From Ruania zhangjianzhongii (GTDB lineage: Bacteria; Actinomycetota; Actinomycetes; Actinomycetales; Beutenbergiaceae), in contig NZ_CP042828.1 of assembly GCF_008000995.1 (NCBI RefSeq), positions 4,888,882-4,952,881 on the forward strand: DNA of 64,000 nt, read 5' to 3'. Positions 15,536-24,930 of this stretch are shown here, piece after piece. A program made the translations under genes and the position numbers. The notes below the pieces were generated by a model, which saw nothing but the letters and a program-made list of their open reading frames with translations, was not told the DNA's origin and did no database searches. Each line of letters opens with the position of its first letter. The first letter of the stretch is position 1.

Positions 15536-16905
15536 TGTCCGAACTCCACACCGGCCATCTCGAAGAGCGAGTTGAGCTGCTCCTCCGCATCCCGGGCAGC
15601 GTCGGCGATGGGAGTCCCGTTCAAGACGATGTCCTGAAAGAGTCCCTCGATGATGCCCTGGCCCGTCATGATGCTTGCCTGCACTGTCGGCCCGTCCTCC
15701 ATCCCGATCGCGGACCCGCGCGGAACTGCCTCGTCGATCACCTCAACGGTGTCAGCGAACTGATCGAGGATGGGATCGTCCACGTAAGCCGGCTCGTCGG
15801 AGATGTCGGCCAGCGCGGGCAGCATTCCACCTGGCACCGAGTGGAGGAACTCGATGTACTCCTCAGTCTCATAGAGGGAGAGGAGGAAGGCCTTCGCCTC
15901 TTCCTGCATGCTCGATGCCTCCCAGACGACCATCGGAGTATTCGATGTCTCGCCTCCGTACAAGTCGTCCGCCGCTGTGAGCCGAGGCAACGGCGCGGCA
16001 GCAACGTACTCCAGCAGATCCGGACTGGTCTGCTGAACCCCTCCGATCTGGAAGCCAGAGTTGAAGTCGAAAGCGGTCCTGCCCTGGTAGTACAACGTCG
16101 CCTGCTGCAGCACGTCGTAGTTGATCGAGCCTTCCGGCGAGGTGTTTCGGTACATGTCGACCCAATAGGCGATGCCGTCCAGAACCGCCGGTGAGGTCAG
16201 GTTCGCCGACCCATCGTCATTGAGGAGGCGCTCACCGGCGGATTGGACGTAGTAGTTCAGAAACCGGGTCGCCATCATGTCGCTCGAACCGAGCGGGACG
16301 GAGAGGCCGTAGACATCGTCTGTGGTCAGGACCTCGGCGGCATGACGCAGCTCCGCCCAGGTCGTGGGTACCTCCAGACCTGCTTCTTCGAGCAGGTCGG
16401 TCCGGTACCACATCACCTGCGCGTGCGTGTACAGCGGCACTGAGTAGCTGGCGCCATCGACCTGACCCTCCGCCAGCGCCGCCTCGGCGAACCGGTCTCT
16501 GCCGATCTCATCGATCACGTCATCAACCGGTGCGAGCGCCTCCACGCTGAGCAGCTCAGCAACATGGGTCGGTAGCGCGCTGGAGATGTCGGGAACCTGA
16601 CCGGCGGCCAGCCCCATCGTCCACTTCGTGTAGAAGTCCGGCCAGGAGAACGTCTCGATCGTCACGCGGACATCCGGATGAGCCTCCTCGAACTTCTGCG
16701 CCATGTGCTCCATCCATTCGGCGCGCGGCCCCTGGGTGAAACTGGTCCACACCAACAGGTCCCCAGCCAGGACACCATCGGGCGCACCGGACCGGCCAGT
16801 GTCAGCACGGCACGCCGCGGCGCTGAGCGCAACGGTTGAGGCAGTCAATGCTGCGAACTCGCGCCTACTTGGCAAGCGCCCGCTTCGATAGCCCGTTCTG
16901 GACAT
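15532..16905 (-). CDS. ABC transporter substrate-binding lipoprotein (sialic-acid operon)
   Basis: 457 aa family 1 binding protein. The N-terminus has a twin-arginine-like SRREFAALTAS followed by a lipobox, LSAAAC, so it is probably a Tat-exported lipoprotein. The mature part is typical of COG1653 (LLVWTSFTQGPRAEWMEHMA, VPDISSALPTH, GGMLPALADI). First gene of a six-gap operon ending at nanE. By analogy with R. gnavus, the ligand could be 2,7-anhydro-Neu5Ac; other sialic acids are possible. Confidence 0.87.
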   Translation of the reverse strand: MSRTGYRSGRLPSRREFAALTASTVALSAAACRADTGRSGAPDGVLAGDLLVWTSFTQGPRAEWMEHMAQKFEEAHPDVRVTIETFSWPDFYTKWTMGLAAGQVPDISSALPTHVAELLSVEALAPVDDVIDEIGRDRFAEAALAEGQVDGASYSVPLYTHAQVMWYRTDLLEEAGLEVPTTWAELRHAAEVLTTDDVYGLSVPLGSSDMMATRFLNYYVQSAGERLLNDDGSANLTSPAVLDGIAYWVDMYRNTSPEGSINYDVLQQATLYYQGRTAFDFNSGFQIGGVQQTSPDLLEYVAAAPLPRLTAADDLYGGETSNTPMVVWEASSMQEEAKAFLLSLYETEEYIEFLHSVPGGMLPALADISDEPAYVDDPILDQFADTVEVIDEAVPRGSAIGMEDGPTVQASIMTGQGIIEGLFQDIVLNGTPIADAARDAEEQLNSLFEMAGVEFGQ

Positions 16906-16926
16906 CTAGCCTCCTTCGCTGCGTCC

Positions 16927-17009
16927 GATGTCTGATGTCTGTTGTCCGGCCCAAGATTGGCACGTCAACTAGTGTCCGTCAAGGCTGGAGCGGCACGACA
17001 TCTGACGTC
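16927..17009. promoter_or_regulatory. Operator candidates between the sialic-acid operon and its GntR/FCD gene
   Basis: Three head-to-tail 7-mers, GATGTCT-GATGTCT-GTTGTCC (16927-16947), and a related imperfect palindrome, GACATCTGACGTC (16997-17009), lie in the 147-bp divergent spacer. On the minus strand, TTGACG-17 bp-CAATCT between them could be the operon promoter. Tandem short direct repeats recall the GGTATA repeats bound by E. coli NanR. Confidence 0.45.
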
Positions 17010-17052
17010 CTATCTGCCTAGACTGGCCGGGAACTGCGGGAAGGCATCTCTC

Positions 17053-17793
17053 ATGACGACGGCATCGACCACCACGAGCACACCAGGCAGCACGCGCAAG
17101 TCCGCCTGGTCGGCCACCGACGCGATCAAGGACCTCATCCTCGCCGAGGGGCTCCGTCCCGGTGACCCGATGCCAACCGAGACCTCCCTGTGCGACCGTC
17201 TCGGCATCTCGCGATCCTCGGTCCGCGAGGCGATCCGTACCCTGGCCAGCCTGGATATCGTCGAGGTGCGCCACGGTCACGGCACGTTTGTCGGAGAGCT
17301 CAGCCTGTCGCCGCTGGTGAACGGACTGATCTTCCGCGCTCGCTCCGATGCGCACGAGGACCTGCGAACGCTGCGCGAGGTGCTAGCCGTACGCATCGCG
17401 CTCGACCTAGCGATGGCCGAACGTCTCGTCGACGAGTACGCCGGCACCAAGGATGATGAGCTCACCGCACTGGTGGAAGCGATGACGCGGAAGGCCGCTA
17501 ACGGAGAGCTCTTTATCGACGAGGACCGCACGTTCCACCACCTCCTGCTGGAGAAGGTGAACAATCGACTCATCAGCGAGTTGGTCGGAGCGTTCTGGAC
17601 CATTCACACCGACCTGCAGCCACATCTCGGAGTAGCCCCAGGGGCCGACATCGTCGAGACTGCTCGAGCTCACGGGGAGATGCTCGCTGCCGTGCAGGCC
17701 GGCGACGCCGGCGCCTATCGCGAAGCGGTTCAGGCCCACTATGCGCCGCTCCAGCGAGCCGTGGAACGCGCAGTGACCGAGCGGGAACAGTAG
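17053..17793 (+). CDS. GntR-family regulator with FCD domain, NanR-like
   Basis: 246 aa. The winged helix (LCDRLGISRSSVREAIRTLA, then GHGTFVGE) is followed by an all-helical FCD ligand domain (about 95-225) with the metal-binding type residues DEDRTFHHLL and a late His in QAHYAPL. E. coli NanR is the same subfamily. Start ATG at 17053 after GGGAAGG; the frame is open to 16942, but that would cover the promoter region. Divergent from the sialic-acid operon, which it probably represses until the inducer binds. Confidence 0.85.
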   Translation: MTTASTTTSTPGSTRKSAWSATDAIKDLILAEGLRPGDPMPTETSLCDRLGISRSSVREAIRTLASLDIVEVRHGHGTFVGELSLSPLVNGLIFRARSDAHEDLRTLREVLAVRIALDLAMAERLVDEYAGTKDDELTALVEAMTRKAANGELFIDEDRTFHHLLLEKVNNRLISELVGAFWTIHTDLQPHLGVAPGADIVETARAHGEMLAAVQAGDAGAYREAVQAHYAPLQRAVERAVTEREQ

Positions 17794-17822
17794 CCGGCGC
17801 CGCGGGCCCGGCCGCGCCCTCG

Positions 17823-17888
17823 TCGGAATCCCTCTAGCGCCTCGGAATCCACTTCTGCCCGGATTCCGAGGCGCTAACTGGATTCCGA
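17823..17888. terminator. Nested hairpin, bidirectional terminator candidate
   Basis: Inner stem of 16 perfect base pairs, TAGCGCCTCGGAATCC (17835-17850) with 17861-17876, and a 10-nt loop. An outer pair TCGGAATCC (17823-17831) with GGATTCCGA (17880-17888) repeats the same sequence, so the two left and two right copies can pair in more than one way. Lies between the convergent NanR-like and GH2 genes. Confidence 0.65.
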
Positions 17889-18043
17889 TCAACGAGGGAC
17901 GAGCACGATATTCGGACGCCCGTCAGTGCTGGGGTCGCTGGGCTGAGACTCGTCCACGGGTTCCCCCTCCTCATCTGGTGATGAATCGGATCTCGGGGGT
18001 CTTCGCTGTCGGCCGAGGGCACCCTCGCTTCTCTTGCTCGGCC

Positions 18044-19909
18044 TCACTCGGGCGCGCGAGCCGCCCGGCGGGCCGCGTCAATCGCCTCAGCGGGCACCGA
18101 ACGGGCGGGCCGGCCCAGAATCTTTCGCACCACCTCGACGGGCACCTTGGGCTGGCGGTCCGCAGTGAGCAGACCGTTGCGTTCCTGCTCGGTGTCGGTC
18201 AGTTGCGTCCAGCACAGGCCGGCAAGCTCCGGACTGTCCAGGACGGCGTCCACCAGTTCCCGGAACGTCTCGGCGAGTGCATCGACGGAGTCGACGGCGT
18301 CGTAGCCGTGCCAGCTCTGGTCCGGCCGCGGGCGCAAGCTGGTCCCGCCGAGTTCGGTGAGCATCACCGGCTGGCCACGATGGACCGGGTCACCGAGCAG
18401 CGCGACCCGGCGAGCGGGCGGGCGGTCACCCAGAACCCGGGCGATCGCGTCGCGATCCGCGTACCGCTCCCGCACCGACTCCCCGCTCGGGGCATAGTCG
18501 TGCAGCCCCCAGATATCGCTCTCGGTGTGCTCCCAGCCGTCGTTGGAGATCACCGGCCGAGTAGCGTCGAGGGCCTTGGTCAGGTGATACAGCGCCGTCG
18601 TGGCATGGCGCTGCTCGGCGATGTCCAGCCCGTGCCAGACCCCCCAGCTCTCGTTGAACGGCACCCAGGTGACCACGCACGGGTGGCTGCGATCACGAGC
18701 CACCACCTCCAGCCACTCACTGGTCAGTCGCTCGAGCATCGTGGGCGAGTACTCGAACGCGCTCGGCATCTCGTCCCAGACCAGCATGCCGAGCCGGTCA
18801 CACCAGGCCAGGAACCGCGGATCCTCCACCTTCTGATGCACCCGCACGCCGTCGAAACCCAGCTCCTTGGCGAGCTCCACCTCGCGCCGCAGCGCATCCG
18901 CGGAAGGTGCGGCAAGGTGCGACTCAGGCCAGTAGTTCTGGGCGAGAACCATCCGCAGGAACCGCGGGTGGCCGTTGAAGAGAAAGCGACCATCCCTGAT
19001 ACCCACGCTGCGCAGCCCGACGTAGGAGCTGACGACGTCGAGCGGCCGACCCTGCGCACGTAGTTCCACGCGGGCATCCAGCAGCGTCGGCTGTTCCGGG
19101 CTCCACAGCAGCCGGCTCTGCTCCAGCTGGTGCCGCAGCGCCGGCACGGAGATCACCCAGCTGTCCTCACGCCGCTCACTGCGGCAGGTCTGGACGGCGA
19201 GCACCTCCTCGCCCAGGCTCAACACCACCTGCACCTCCACGGCCGACTCCGGCCGGCGGGACAGCTCGACCTCGATCTGCACTGCTGCTCCCGGGATGTC
19301 CGAGGTCCAGTGCAGCCGGCGCAGGTGCAGGTCCGGCACCACTTCCAGCCATACCGGCTGCCAGATGCCGGTGGTGCGCTGATACCAGACACCGTGTGGC
19401 TGCGTGCGCCAGTCCTGCTTGCCGCGCGGCTGGGTCGCGTCCTCGCGATGGTCTTCGGCGCGCACCACGAGGACCTGCTCACCCCCGGCGACGACGGCCT
19501 CGGTCACGTCGAGGGTGAACGGTGTGTGACCACCCTCGTGACCGCCGACGTACACGCCGTTGCACCAGACCTGGGCCTGATAGTCCACCGCCCCGAAGTG
19601 CAGCAACAATCGTTCACCCGGTCCGGGTTCGCGATCCAGCGGCACCGAGCGGCGGTACCAGACCACTGGCGGGCAGTCCGGCTCGTGCACACCGGACAGC
19701 TCGCTCTCCGGCGGATACGGCACCGTGATGGTGTGCGTGAACGGCCCGGGGTCCTGGTGCCAGCCAGCGCTGCGACCCTGATCGTGGCTATCGGTGGCGA
19801 AGCCCCACGTCCCGGACAGGTCCTGCCAGGTCGGCCGGACCAGCAGCGGCCGAGGGTAGTCGCCATCGGTGCTGCCGATGGCCCGTTCTGGTGCGCGCAC
19901 CGGTATCAC
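18044..19909 (-). CDS. Glycoside hydrolase family 2
   Basis: 621 aa, cytoplasmic. Jelly-roll N-domain (WQDLSGTWGFA, VVWYRRSVPL), immunoglobulin-like domain, then a TIM barrel with acid/base E420 in PFNESWG and nucleophile E519 in MLTELGG. GH2 includes beta-galactosidases, beta-glucuronidases and arabinopyranosidases; the exact sugar cannot be read from the sequence. The GTG start overlaps the sulfatase stop (GTGA). Last gene of the arabinan-type operon. Lack of a signal peptide suggests it acts on imported oligosaccharides. Confidence 0.82.
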   Translation of the reverse strand: MIPVRAPERAIGSTDGDYPRPLLVRPTWQDLSGTWGFATDSHDQGRSAGWHQDPGPFTHTITVPYPPESELSGVHEPDCPPVVWYRRSVPLDREPGPGERLLLHFGAVDYQAQVWCNGVYVGGHEGGHTPFTLDVTEAVVAGGEQVLVVRAEDHREDATQPRGKQDWRTQPHGVWYQRTTGIWQPVWLEVVPDLHLRRLHWTSDIPGAAVQIEVELSRRPESAVEVQVVLSLGEEVLAVQTCRSERREDSWVISVPALRHQLEQSRLLWSPEQPTLLDARVELRAQGRPLDVVSSYVGLRSVGIRDGRFLFNGHPRFLRMVLAQNYWPESHLAAPSADALRREVELAKELGFDGVRVHQKVEDPRFLAWCDRLGMLVWDEMPSAFEYSPTMLERLTSEWLEVVARDRSHPCVVTWVPFNESWGVWHGLDIAEQRHATTALYHLTKALDATRPVISNDGWEHTESDIWGLHDYAPSGESVRERYADRDAIARVLGDRPPARRVALLGDPVHRGQPVMLTELGGTSLRPRPDQSWHGYDAVDSVDALAETFRELVDAVLDSPELAGLCWTQLTDTEQERNGLLTADRQPKVPVEVVRKILGRPARSVPAEAIDAARRAARAPE

Positions 19910-21342
19910 CAGTCTGCCATTCGCGGGTTGCTCCGGTCCTCGGTGGCGACCATGACGTCGATCAGCTTCTCCTGCAGCGCCGTTCGGCGGCCGGAGTAGC
20001 CGGGCTCCGCCCACAGGTTCACCAGCTCGTCCGGGTCCGCCGCCAGGTCATAGAGCTCGCCGGTGCGCTCGCGGCTACTGGCCGGCTCGCCATGGTGCAC
20101 CACCAGCTTCCAGGACTCGTGCCGCAGCATGGTCACATGCACCGGCGGGTCGTACTGGCCGCCACTCTCCCGGTAGTGGCACAGCGCCCAGTCACGCCAC
20201 CCGGCGGCCTCGCCCCGGGTCAGGCCGGCCAGGCTCTGGCCCTGCATCGTTTCCGGCACATCCAGCCCTGCGGCTGCCAGGAAGGTCGGTGCGAGGTCGA
20301 TCCACTGGACGAGCTCGGAGGGGCGAGTTCCGGCGCCGGCCGTCCCGGGCCAGCGCACGATCAACGGCACGCGAACGGCACAGTCGTACATGAACGGACC
20401 TTTGAGCATCAGCTGGTGGTCGCCGAGCATCTCTCCGTGGTCGCTGGTGAAGACGACGATCGTGTCCTCCGCGAGACCGGACTCCTCCAGGGTGCCCAGG
20501 ATGCGGCCCACCTCGTCGTCCACCATCGAGACCATCGCGTAGTAGGCGCGGCGGACCTCCATCAGTTCGGATTCGCTGTAGTCGACGTAGCCGCGAGCCG
20601 CACCCGCGTAGGACTCCTTGGACGCCTCCGTGAAGATCGGCGGCTTGGCCTCGAGCTCACCGTCACGGGTGACCGGCGCCGGCAGGTCGGCGACGTCGTA
20701 GCGGTTGAGGTGTTCGGCCGGTGCGCCGAAGCCGTGGTGCGGGTCGAAGAAGTTGGCGACGAAGAAGAACGGCTGGTCCGCGCGGCGCGAGGTGCGCAGG
20801 AAGTCGATCGTCTCCTCCCCGATCCAGTGGGTGTAATGCGCCTCGGTGGGCATCGTGTCCCAGACGGAGCGGTCGCGGGAGTTCATCGCCGAGGCGTACA
20901 GCTCGGGGTACCGAGCGCGCAGCCACCGGTGGTAGGCGTTCTCCGAGGACCCCGGGTACGGTTCGTGCGACCAGCGGAACACGCGGAAGCCGTCGTCGAG
21001 GCGTGGCTCGATCCGGCCGTGGCGGCAGGAACCCAGGTGGAGCTTGCCGACCAGACCGCAGTCATAGCCGGCATCCGCGAGGCGCTTGCTGAACAGCTCT
21101 TCGTGCCTGGCCAGGTCCACACCGTTGGCGTGCAGCCCGTGGCTGGGCACGTATCGCCCGGTCATCAGACTGGCGCGGGACGGTCCGCAGACCGGATTCT
21201 GCACGTAGCAGTTCTCGAACAGCACGCCCTGGCCGGCGAGACGATCCAGGTTCGGGGTGGAGATCGCCGAGTTGCCGTAGGCACCGACAGCATCGAAACG
21301 CTGCTGGTCGGTACAGATCAGCAGGATGTTCGGGCGGTCCAT
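19906..21342 (-). CDS. Type I sulfatase (formylglycine-dependent)
   Basis: 478 aa. C52 in VCGPSRASLMTG is the CxPSR site converted to formylglycine; metal ligands appear in NILLICTDQQR and FTSDHGEMLGDH. No signal peptide, so it removes sulfate from imported oligosaccharides. The ATG at 21342 is preceded by GAAGG; an ATG at 21357 overlapping the GH51 stop is the alternative. Located between GH51 and GH2 genes, so the substrate is probably a sulfated pentose or hexose oligomer. The activating enzyme is not in the window. Confidence 0.9.
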   Translation of the reverse strand: MDRPNILLICTDQQRFDAVGAYGNSAISTPNLDRLAGQGVLFENCYVQNPVCGPSRASLMTGRYVPSHGLHANGVDLARHEELFSKRLADAGYDCGLVGKLHLGSCRHGRIEPRLDDGFRVFRWSHEPYPGSSENAYHRWLRARYPELYASAMNSRDRSVWDTMPTEAHYTHWIGEETIDFLRTSRRADQPFFFVANFFDPHHGFGAPAEHLNRYDVADLPAPVTRDGELEAKPPIFTEASKESYAGAARGYVDYSESELMEVRRAYYAMVSMVDDEVGRILGTLEESGLAEDTIVVFTSDHGEMLGDHQLMLKGPFMYDCAVRVPLIVRWPGTAGAGTRPSELVQWIDLAPTFLAAAGLDVPETMQGQSLAGLTRGEAAGWRDWALCHYRESGGQYDPPVHVTMLRHESWKLVVHHGEPASSRERTGELYDLAADPDELVNLWAEPGYSGRRTALQEKLIDVMVATEDRSNPRMADW

Positions 21343-21343
21343 C

Positions 21344-23002
21344 TCAGCGGCCTTCATCGTCGAGGGTGAGCACGCTCACGGAGTGCGGGGGGACCGTCCA
21401 GGCCCCGCCGACGGCGTCCACCTCACCCAGGTCGCGGACGCCGATGGCGTCCGGTGCGCTGAACAGGTTGACGGCGTCCAGGTCGCTCACATCCCCACCG
21501 ATCACCCGGACTCGTGCGCGAGGCGGCGTGCTCTCGGCGCTGCCGTCGAGCACCGGGCGCACCCGGATCGCCTCTGAGCGGTGCCGGTTCACGACGGCGA
21601 GACGCACCGAGCCGTCCTCGGCTCTCGTCGCCGAGATGTCCAGGTAGGGCACGGTCATCGGCGCGGTGAGCAGCTCACCGTTGGCGTCCCGGTTGTCACC
21701 GAGGGTGACCGAGGCCGACCGGGCCGGTCCGTCCACCTCCGCGCGGAGCGCGATCCGGCCGGTGTGATGCCGGTAGAGATGCCACACGTGGTAGAGCGAG
21801 GAGCGCAGGGCGCCGTCCGGTCGGGCCACGATCAGGCCGTTCGCATTGACCAGGTTGACCGGGTTAGCCATCGCTACCGGCGAGGGTAGGCCTGCGGTCC
21901 GGTGGATGGCGTGAAACACACCCGCGGCGAACACCGCGTCACCGAGCGTGCGCGGGCTCCACCGGTTCACCCGCAGCCGGGTGGGCCACCCGTCCACCGC
22001 CGGCGTCTCCCGGGGCGCTGTCCCGCCGTCCGCACCGGCCTGCGGTTCCGGCCAGTCGGCGGGCTCGAGGTGACGCATGTTCCACTCGTCGAAGGCAAGC
22101 GCCGGTGGCGCGTCCAGGCCGACGTCGTCGGCGATCGAGGCGACCAGCTGGGAGTATCCGGTGATCCGCTGCTCGAAGAACACCGCCTGCGCCACCACGT
22201 CGTCGTAATCGTCACCGGTCCACAGCCCAGTGCTCGCGCCGTAGTGGTGCAGGGAGAGATAGTCCAAGAAGCGACCGGCGCGCTCCAGGACCGGGCGGGT
22301 CCACTCCTCCTGCCGCCACGGGATGCCCACGCCGACCAGGCGGATGTCCGGGTCGACGGCGCGCATGAATCGTGCGTGCTCCCGTGCCGAGGCTGCGTAC
22401 TCCTCGGCCGACCGATGGCCCATCTGCCACGGCCCGTAGACCTCGTTGCCGATGCCCCAGTACTTCACCCTCCAGGGTTCGGCCCGGCCGTTGGCTTTGC
22501 GACGTTCGGTCAGCGTGGTCGCACGATCGGAGTTGGTGTACTCGACCCAGCGCACCGCTTCGTCGACGTCGCGGCAGGAGTGCGCCAGGTACGCCTCGGA
22601 GCCGACCGCCTCGCACCAGGCGAGGAACTCGTCGGTGCCGAAGCGATTCGTCTCCTCGCCACCCCAGGCCAGGTCCAGCCGGGTCGGGCGCGCCTCGCGC
22701 GGACCGACGCCGTCCTCCCAGCGATAGCCGGAGGTGAAGTTGCCGCCCGGCCAGCGGATCGCACCCGGCTCCAGCTCCCGAACCAGCTCCAGGACGTCGG
22801 AACGCACTCCCTGCAGCAGGCCGGGCTCACTGATCGAGTGCGGCGAACCCTCATCGAACACCCCGCCCTCGATGTTGTCGAAGAACGCGGACTCGAGGAA
22901 GTGGCCGTAGATGTCCTCATCGATAGTTCCGACCGGCCTGCGCGTGTCGACCGTGACGACGGCCTCGCGGCCGGTACCTGTGTGCTCGGACTGTGCCGGC
23001 AT
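21344..23002 (-). CDS. GH51 alpha-L-arabinofuranosidase
   Basis: 552 aa, intracellular. N-terminal IYGHFLESAFFDNIEGG, acid/base E187 in WGIGNEVYG and nucleophile E306 in LAFDEWNM are the family markers. It removes arabinofuranose from short oligosaccharides. Start taken at 23002 (GGAG nine bases upstream); an ATG at 23035 overlapping the permease stop is also possible. Fourth gene of the SBP-permease-permease-GH51-sulfatase-GH2 operon. Confidence 0.92.
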   Translation of the reverse strand: MPAQSEHTGTGREAVVTVDTRRPVGTIDEDIYGHFLESAFFDNIEGGVFDEGSPHSISEPGLLQGVRSDVLELVRELEPGAIRWPGGNFTSGYRWEDGVGPREARPTRLDLAWGGEETNRFGTDEFLAWCEAVGSEAYLAHSCRDVDEAVRWVEYTNSDRATTLTERRKANGRAEPWRVKYWGIGNEVYGPWQMGHRSAEEYAASAREHARFMRAVDPDIRLVGVGIPWRQEEWTRPVLERAGRFLDYLSLHHYGASTGLWTGDDYDDVVAQAVFFEQRITGYSQLVASIADDVGLDAPPALAFDEWNMRHLEPADWPEPQAGADGGTAPRETPAVDGWPTRLRVNRWSPRTLGDAVFAAGVFHAIHRTAGLPSPVAMANPVNLVNANGLIVARPDGALRSSLYHVWHLYRHHTGRIALRAEVDGPARSASVTLGDNRDANGELLTAPMTVPYLDISATRAEDGSVRLAVVNRHRSEAIRVRPVLDGSAESTPPRARVRVIGGDVSDLDAVNLFSAPDAIGVRDLGEVDAVGGAWTVPPHSVSVLTLDDEGR

Positions 23003-23031
23003 GTGAGGTGACTCCGTTCTGTAGGGGTGGG

Positions 23032-23970
23032 TCATTGCTTCACCGCTCCGGCGATGCTGTCCACGAACTTGCGCTGCAGGACCACGAACACGGCGATCAC
23101 CGGTACCAGGGAGATCACGGCCGCTGCCGTCATCCCCGCCCAGTCCGTGCCGTACTCGCCCACGAAGACCGTCATGCCGACAGCCAGCGTGCGCAGACTG
23201 GGCTCACTGAGGGTGAACACCAAGGGCAGCAGGAACGCATTCCAGGCGAACAGGAAGGTCAGGATCACCACGGTCGCGGTGATCGGCCAGGCGAGCGGGA
23301 ACATCACCTGGCCGAAGGTCCTGATCGGTCCTGCGCCATCGAGGCGTGCGCACTCCTCGAGCTCCTTCGGCAGTCCCCGGAAGTAGCCCGCGTACAGCAG
23401 GGTCGAGGCGATCTGCCCACCGGCGCCGAGCCCGAGGATCACTCCGAGGTGAGTATTCAGCAGACCGAGCTGGTCGGTGAGCTGAGTGACCGGGATGATC
23501 GTGTACCCCTCCGGCAGGAAGAAGGTGACCAGGAAGATCCCGATGAGGAGTTTCTTGCCGGCGAAGCTGTAGCGCCCGAGGACGTACCCGGCCAGTGAGG
23601 AGCGGATCACGATAAGGAGCACGGTCCCCGCGGTGATCAGCACGGTGTTCATGAAGTAGGTCGCGAAGCCCACCTCGGTCCAGGCGCGGGCGTAGTTCTC
23701 CCAGAGCGGGCTCTCCGGCAGCAGGCTGAGCCCGCTGCCGAAGATCTCCGAGGTGGACTTCAATGATGCCGAGAGCAGCCAGATGAACGGATAGACCCAG
23801 CAGAACGCCAGCACCAGCAGTCCGAGGAACACCATCACCTGGCCCGCGCTCGGGCGTCTGCGCACCCCCTGAACGGGCTGTCGACGTCCTGGCCGCCACG
23901 GCCGCGGTCCCTGGCGCGGCGCCGGCGAGGCCACGCTCACCGGGCGGGCCTGCGTGTGCGGTGTGGTCAT
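23032..23970 (-). CDS. ABC sugar transporter permease, MalG type (arabinan-type operon)
   Basis: 312 aa. A Pro/Arg-rich cytoplasmic tail of about 45 residues is followed by six helices starting VMVFLGLLVLAFCWVYPFIWLL. EAA loop at CARLDGAGPIRTFGQVMFPL. ATG at 23970 overlaps the stop of the other permease (ATGA) and follows GAGG. Membrane half of the importer feeding GH51, sulfatase and GH2. Confidence 0.88.
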   Translation of the reverse strand: MTTPHTQARPVSVASPAPRQGPRPWRPGRRQPVQGVRRRPSAGQVMVFLGLLVLAFCWVYPFIWLLSASLKSTSEIFGSGLSLLPESPLWENYARAWTEVGFATYFMNTVLITAGTVLLIVIRSSLAGYVLGRYSFAGKKLLIGIFLVTFFLPEGYTIIPVTQLTDQLGLLNTHLGVILGLGAGGQIASTLLYAGYFRGLPKELEECARLDGAGPIRTFGQVMFPLAWPITATVVILTFLFAWNAFLLPLVFTLSEPSLRTLAVGMTVFVGEYGTDWAGMTAAAVISLVPVIAVFVVLQRKFVDSIAGAVKQ

Positions 23971-24929
23971 GAGGTCCTCATCTCGCGGCGTGCCCACCGG
24001 ACGCCGAGGGCCTGGACGACGGCGAGGACCACCGTCAGGAGGCCGAATAGTACGGCGGCCGCAGAGGCGTAGCCGAGGTCGGGAACAGTGGCCTCGAAAG
24101 CAGTACGGAAGATGAAGATCTCGATCACCTCGGAGGAGAAGGAGGGGCCGCCCGCCGTCATGGTCTGCATCAGGTCGAACACGTTAAGTGCAGCGACGGT
24201 GTCGATCAGGGTGATGATCACCAGGAACGGCACCAGCAACGGCAGGGTGATGTGCCGGAACTCCCGCCACCCGCTCGCCCCGTCGAGCATCGCCGCCTCG
24301 TGCACGTCCTGCGGGATCGTCTGCAGGGCCGCGAGCCAGTAGATCATCGTGATCCCGAGCCACTTCCACACCCACACCGCGATACCGGCGAAGAGTGAGG
24401 TGTCGGCGTCGGCCAGAAAGTTCGCCGGAGTCTCCAGCAGGCCAGCCTTGACCAGGGCGAGGCTCACCGGCCCGCTCGCGTCCAGCAGGAGGGTGAAGAC
24501 CACCCCCACGATCGCACCGGTGGTGACCACCGGGAGGAAGAACAGAGTCCGGAAGAATCCCTTGAACGGGGTCTTCTTCCGGTTCAGCACCAGCGCCAGG
24601 AGCAGCGCCAGCCCGACCCGCAGCGGCACCGAGACCACCAGGAACACGAGCGAGTTCTTGAAGGCATTCCAGAACAGGTCGTCGGTCATCAGCCGTTCGA
24701 AGTTGCCAATGCCGATGAAGGTCCCCTGCGCGGCGAAGCCCGGCCAGTCGAGGAGTGCGAACCACCAGGACGCCAGCAGCGGGTAGACCGTGTAGGCGCC
24801 GTAGCCGAGCAGGGTCGGCAGCAGGAACAGGTAGATCCACCAGTCCTTGCGGATCCGATGACGCAGCCCCTGCGGCCGGACCCGGGAGTCCTGGGCCGCA
24901 GCGGTGCGCAGCTCGTCAGTGGTGGTCAC
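23967..24929 (-). CDS. ABC sugar transporter permease, MalF/UgpA type (arabinan-type operon)
   Basis: 320 aa. Helices start IYLFLLPTLLGYGAYTVYPLL; EAA loop at AAMLDGASGWREFRHITLPL. The GTG start at 24929 lies one base after the lipoprotein stop; the frame is open upstream, but that part is antisense-like and overlaps the SBP gene. No dedicated ATPase gene is nearby. Confidence 0.86.
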   Translation of the reverse strand: MTTTDELRTAAAQDSRVRPQGLRHRIRKDWWIYLFLLPTLLGYGAYTVYPLLASWWFALLDWPGFAAQGTFIGIGNFERLMTDDLFWNAFKNSLVFLVVSVPLRVGLALLLALVLNRKKTPFKGFFRTLFFLPVVTTGAIVGVVFTLLLDASGPVSLALVKAGLLETPANFLADADTSLFAGIAVWVWKWLGITMIYWLAALQTIPQDVHEAAMLDGASGWREFRHITLPLLVPFLVIITLIDTVAALNVFDLMQTMTAGGPSFSSEVIEIFIFRTAFEATVPDLGYASAAAVLFGLLTVVLAVVQALGVRWARREMRTS

Positions 24930-24930
24930 G

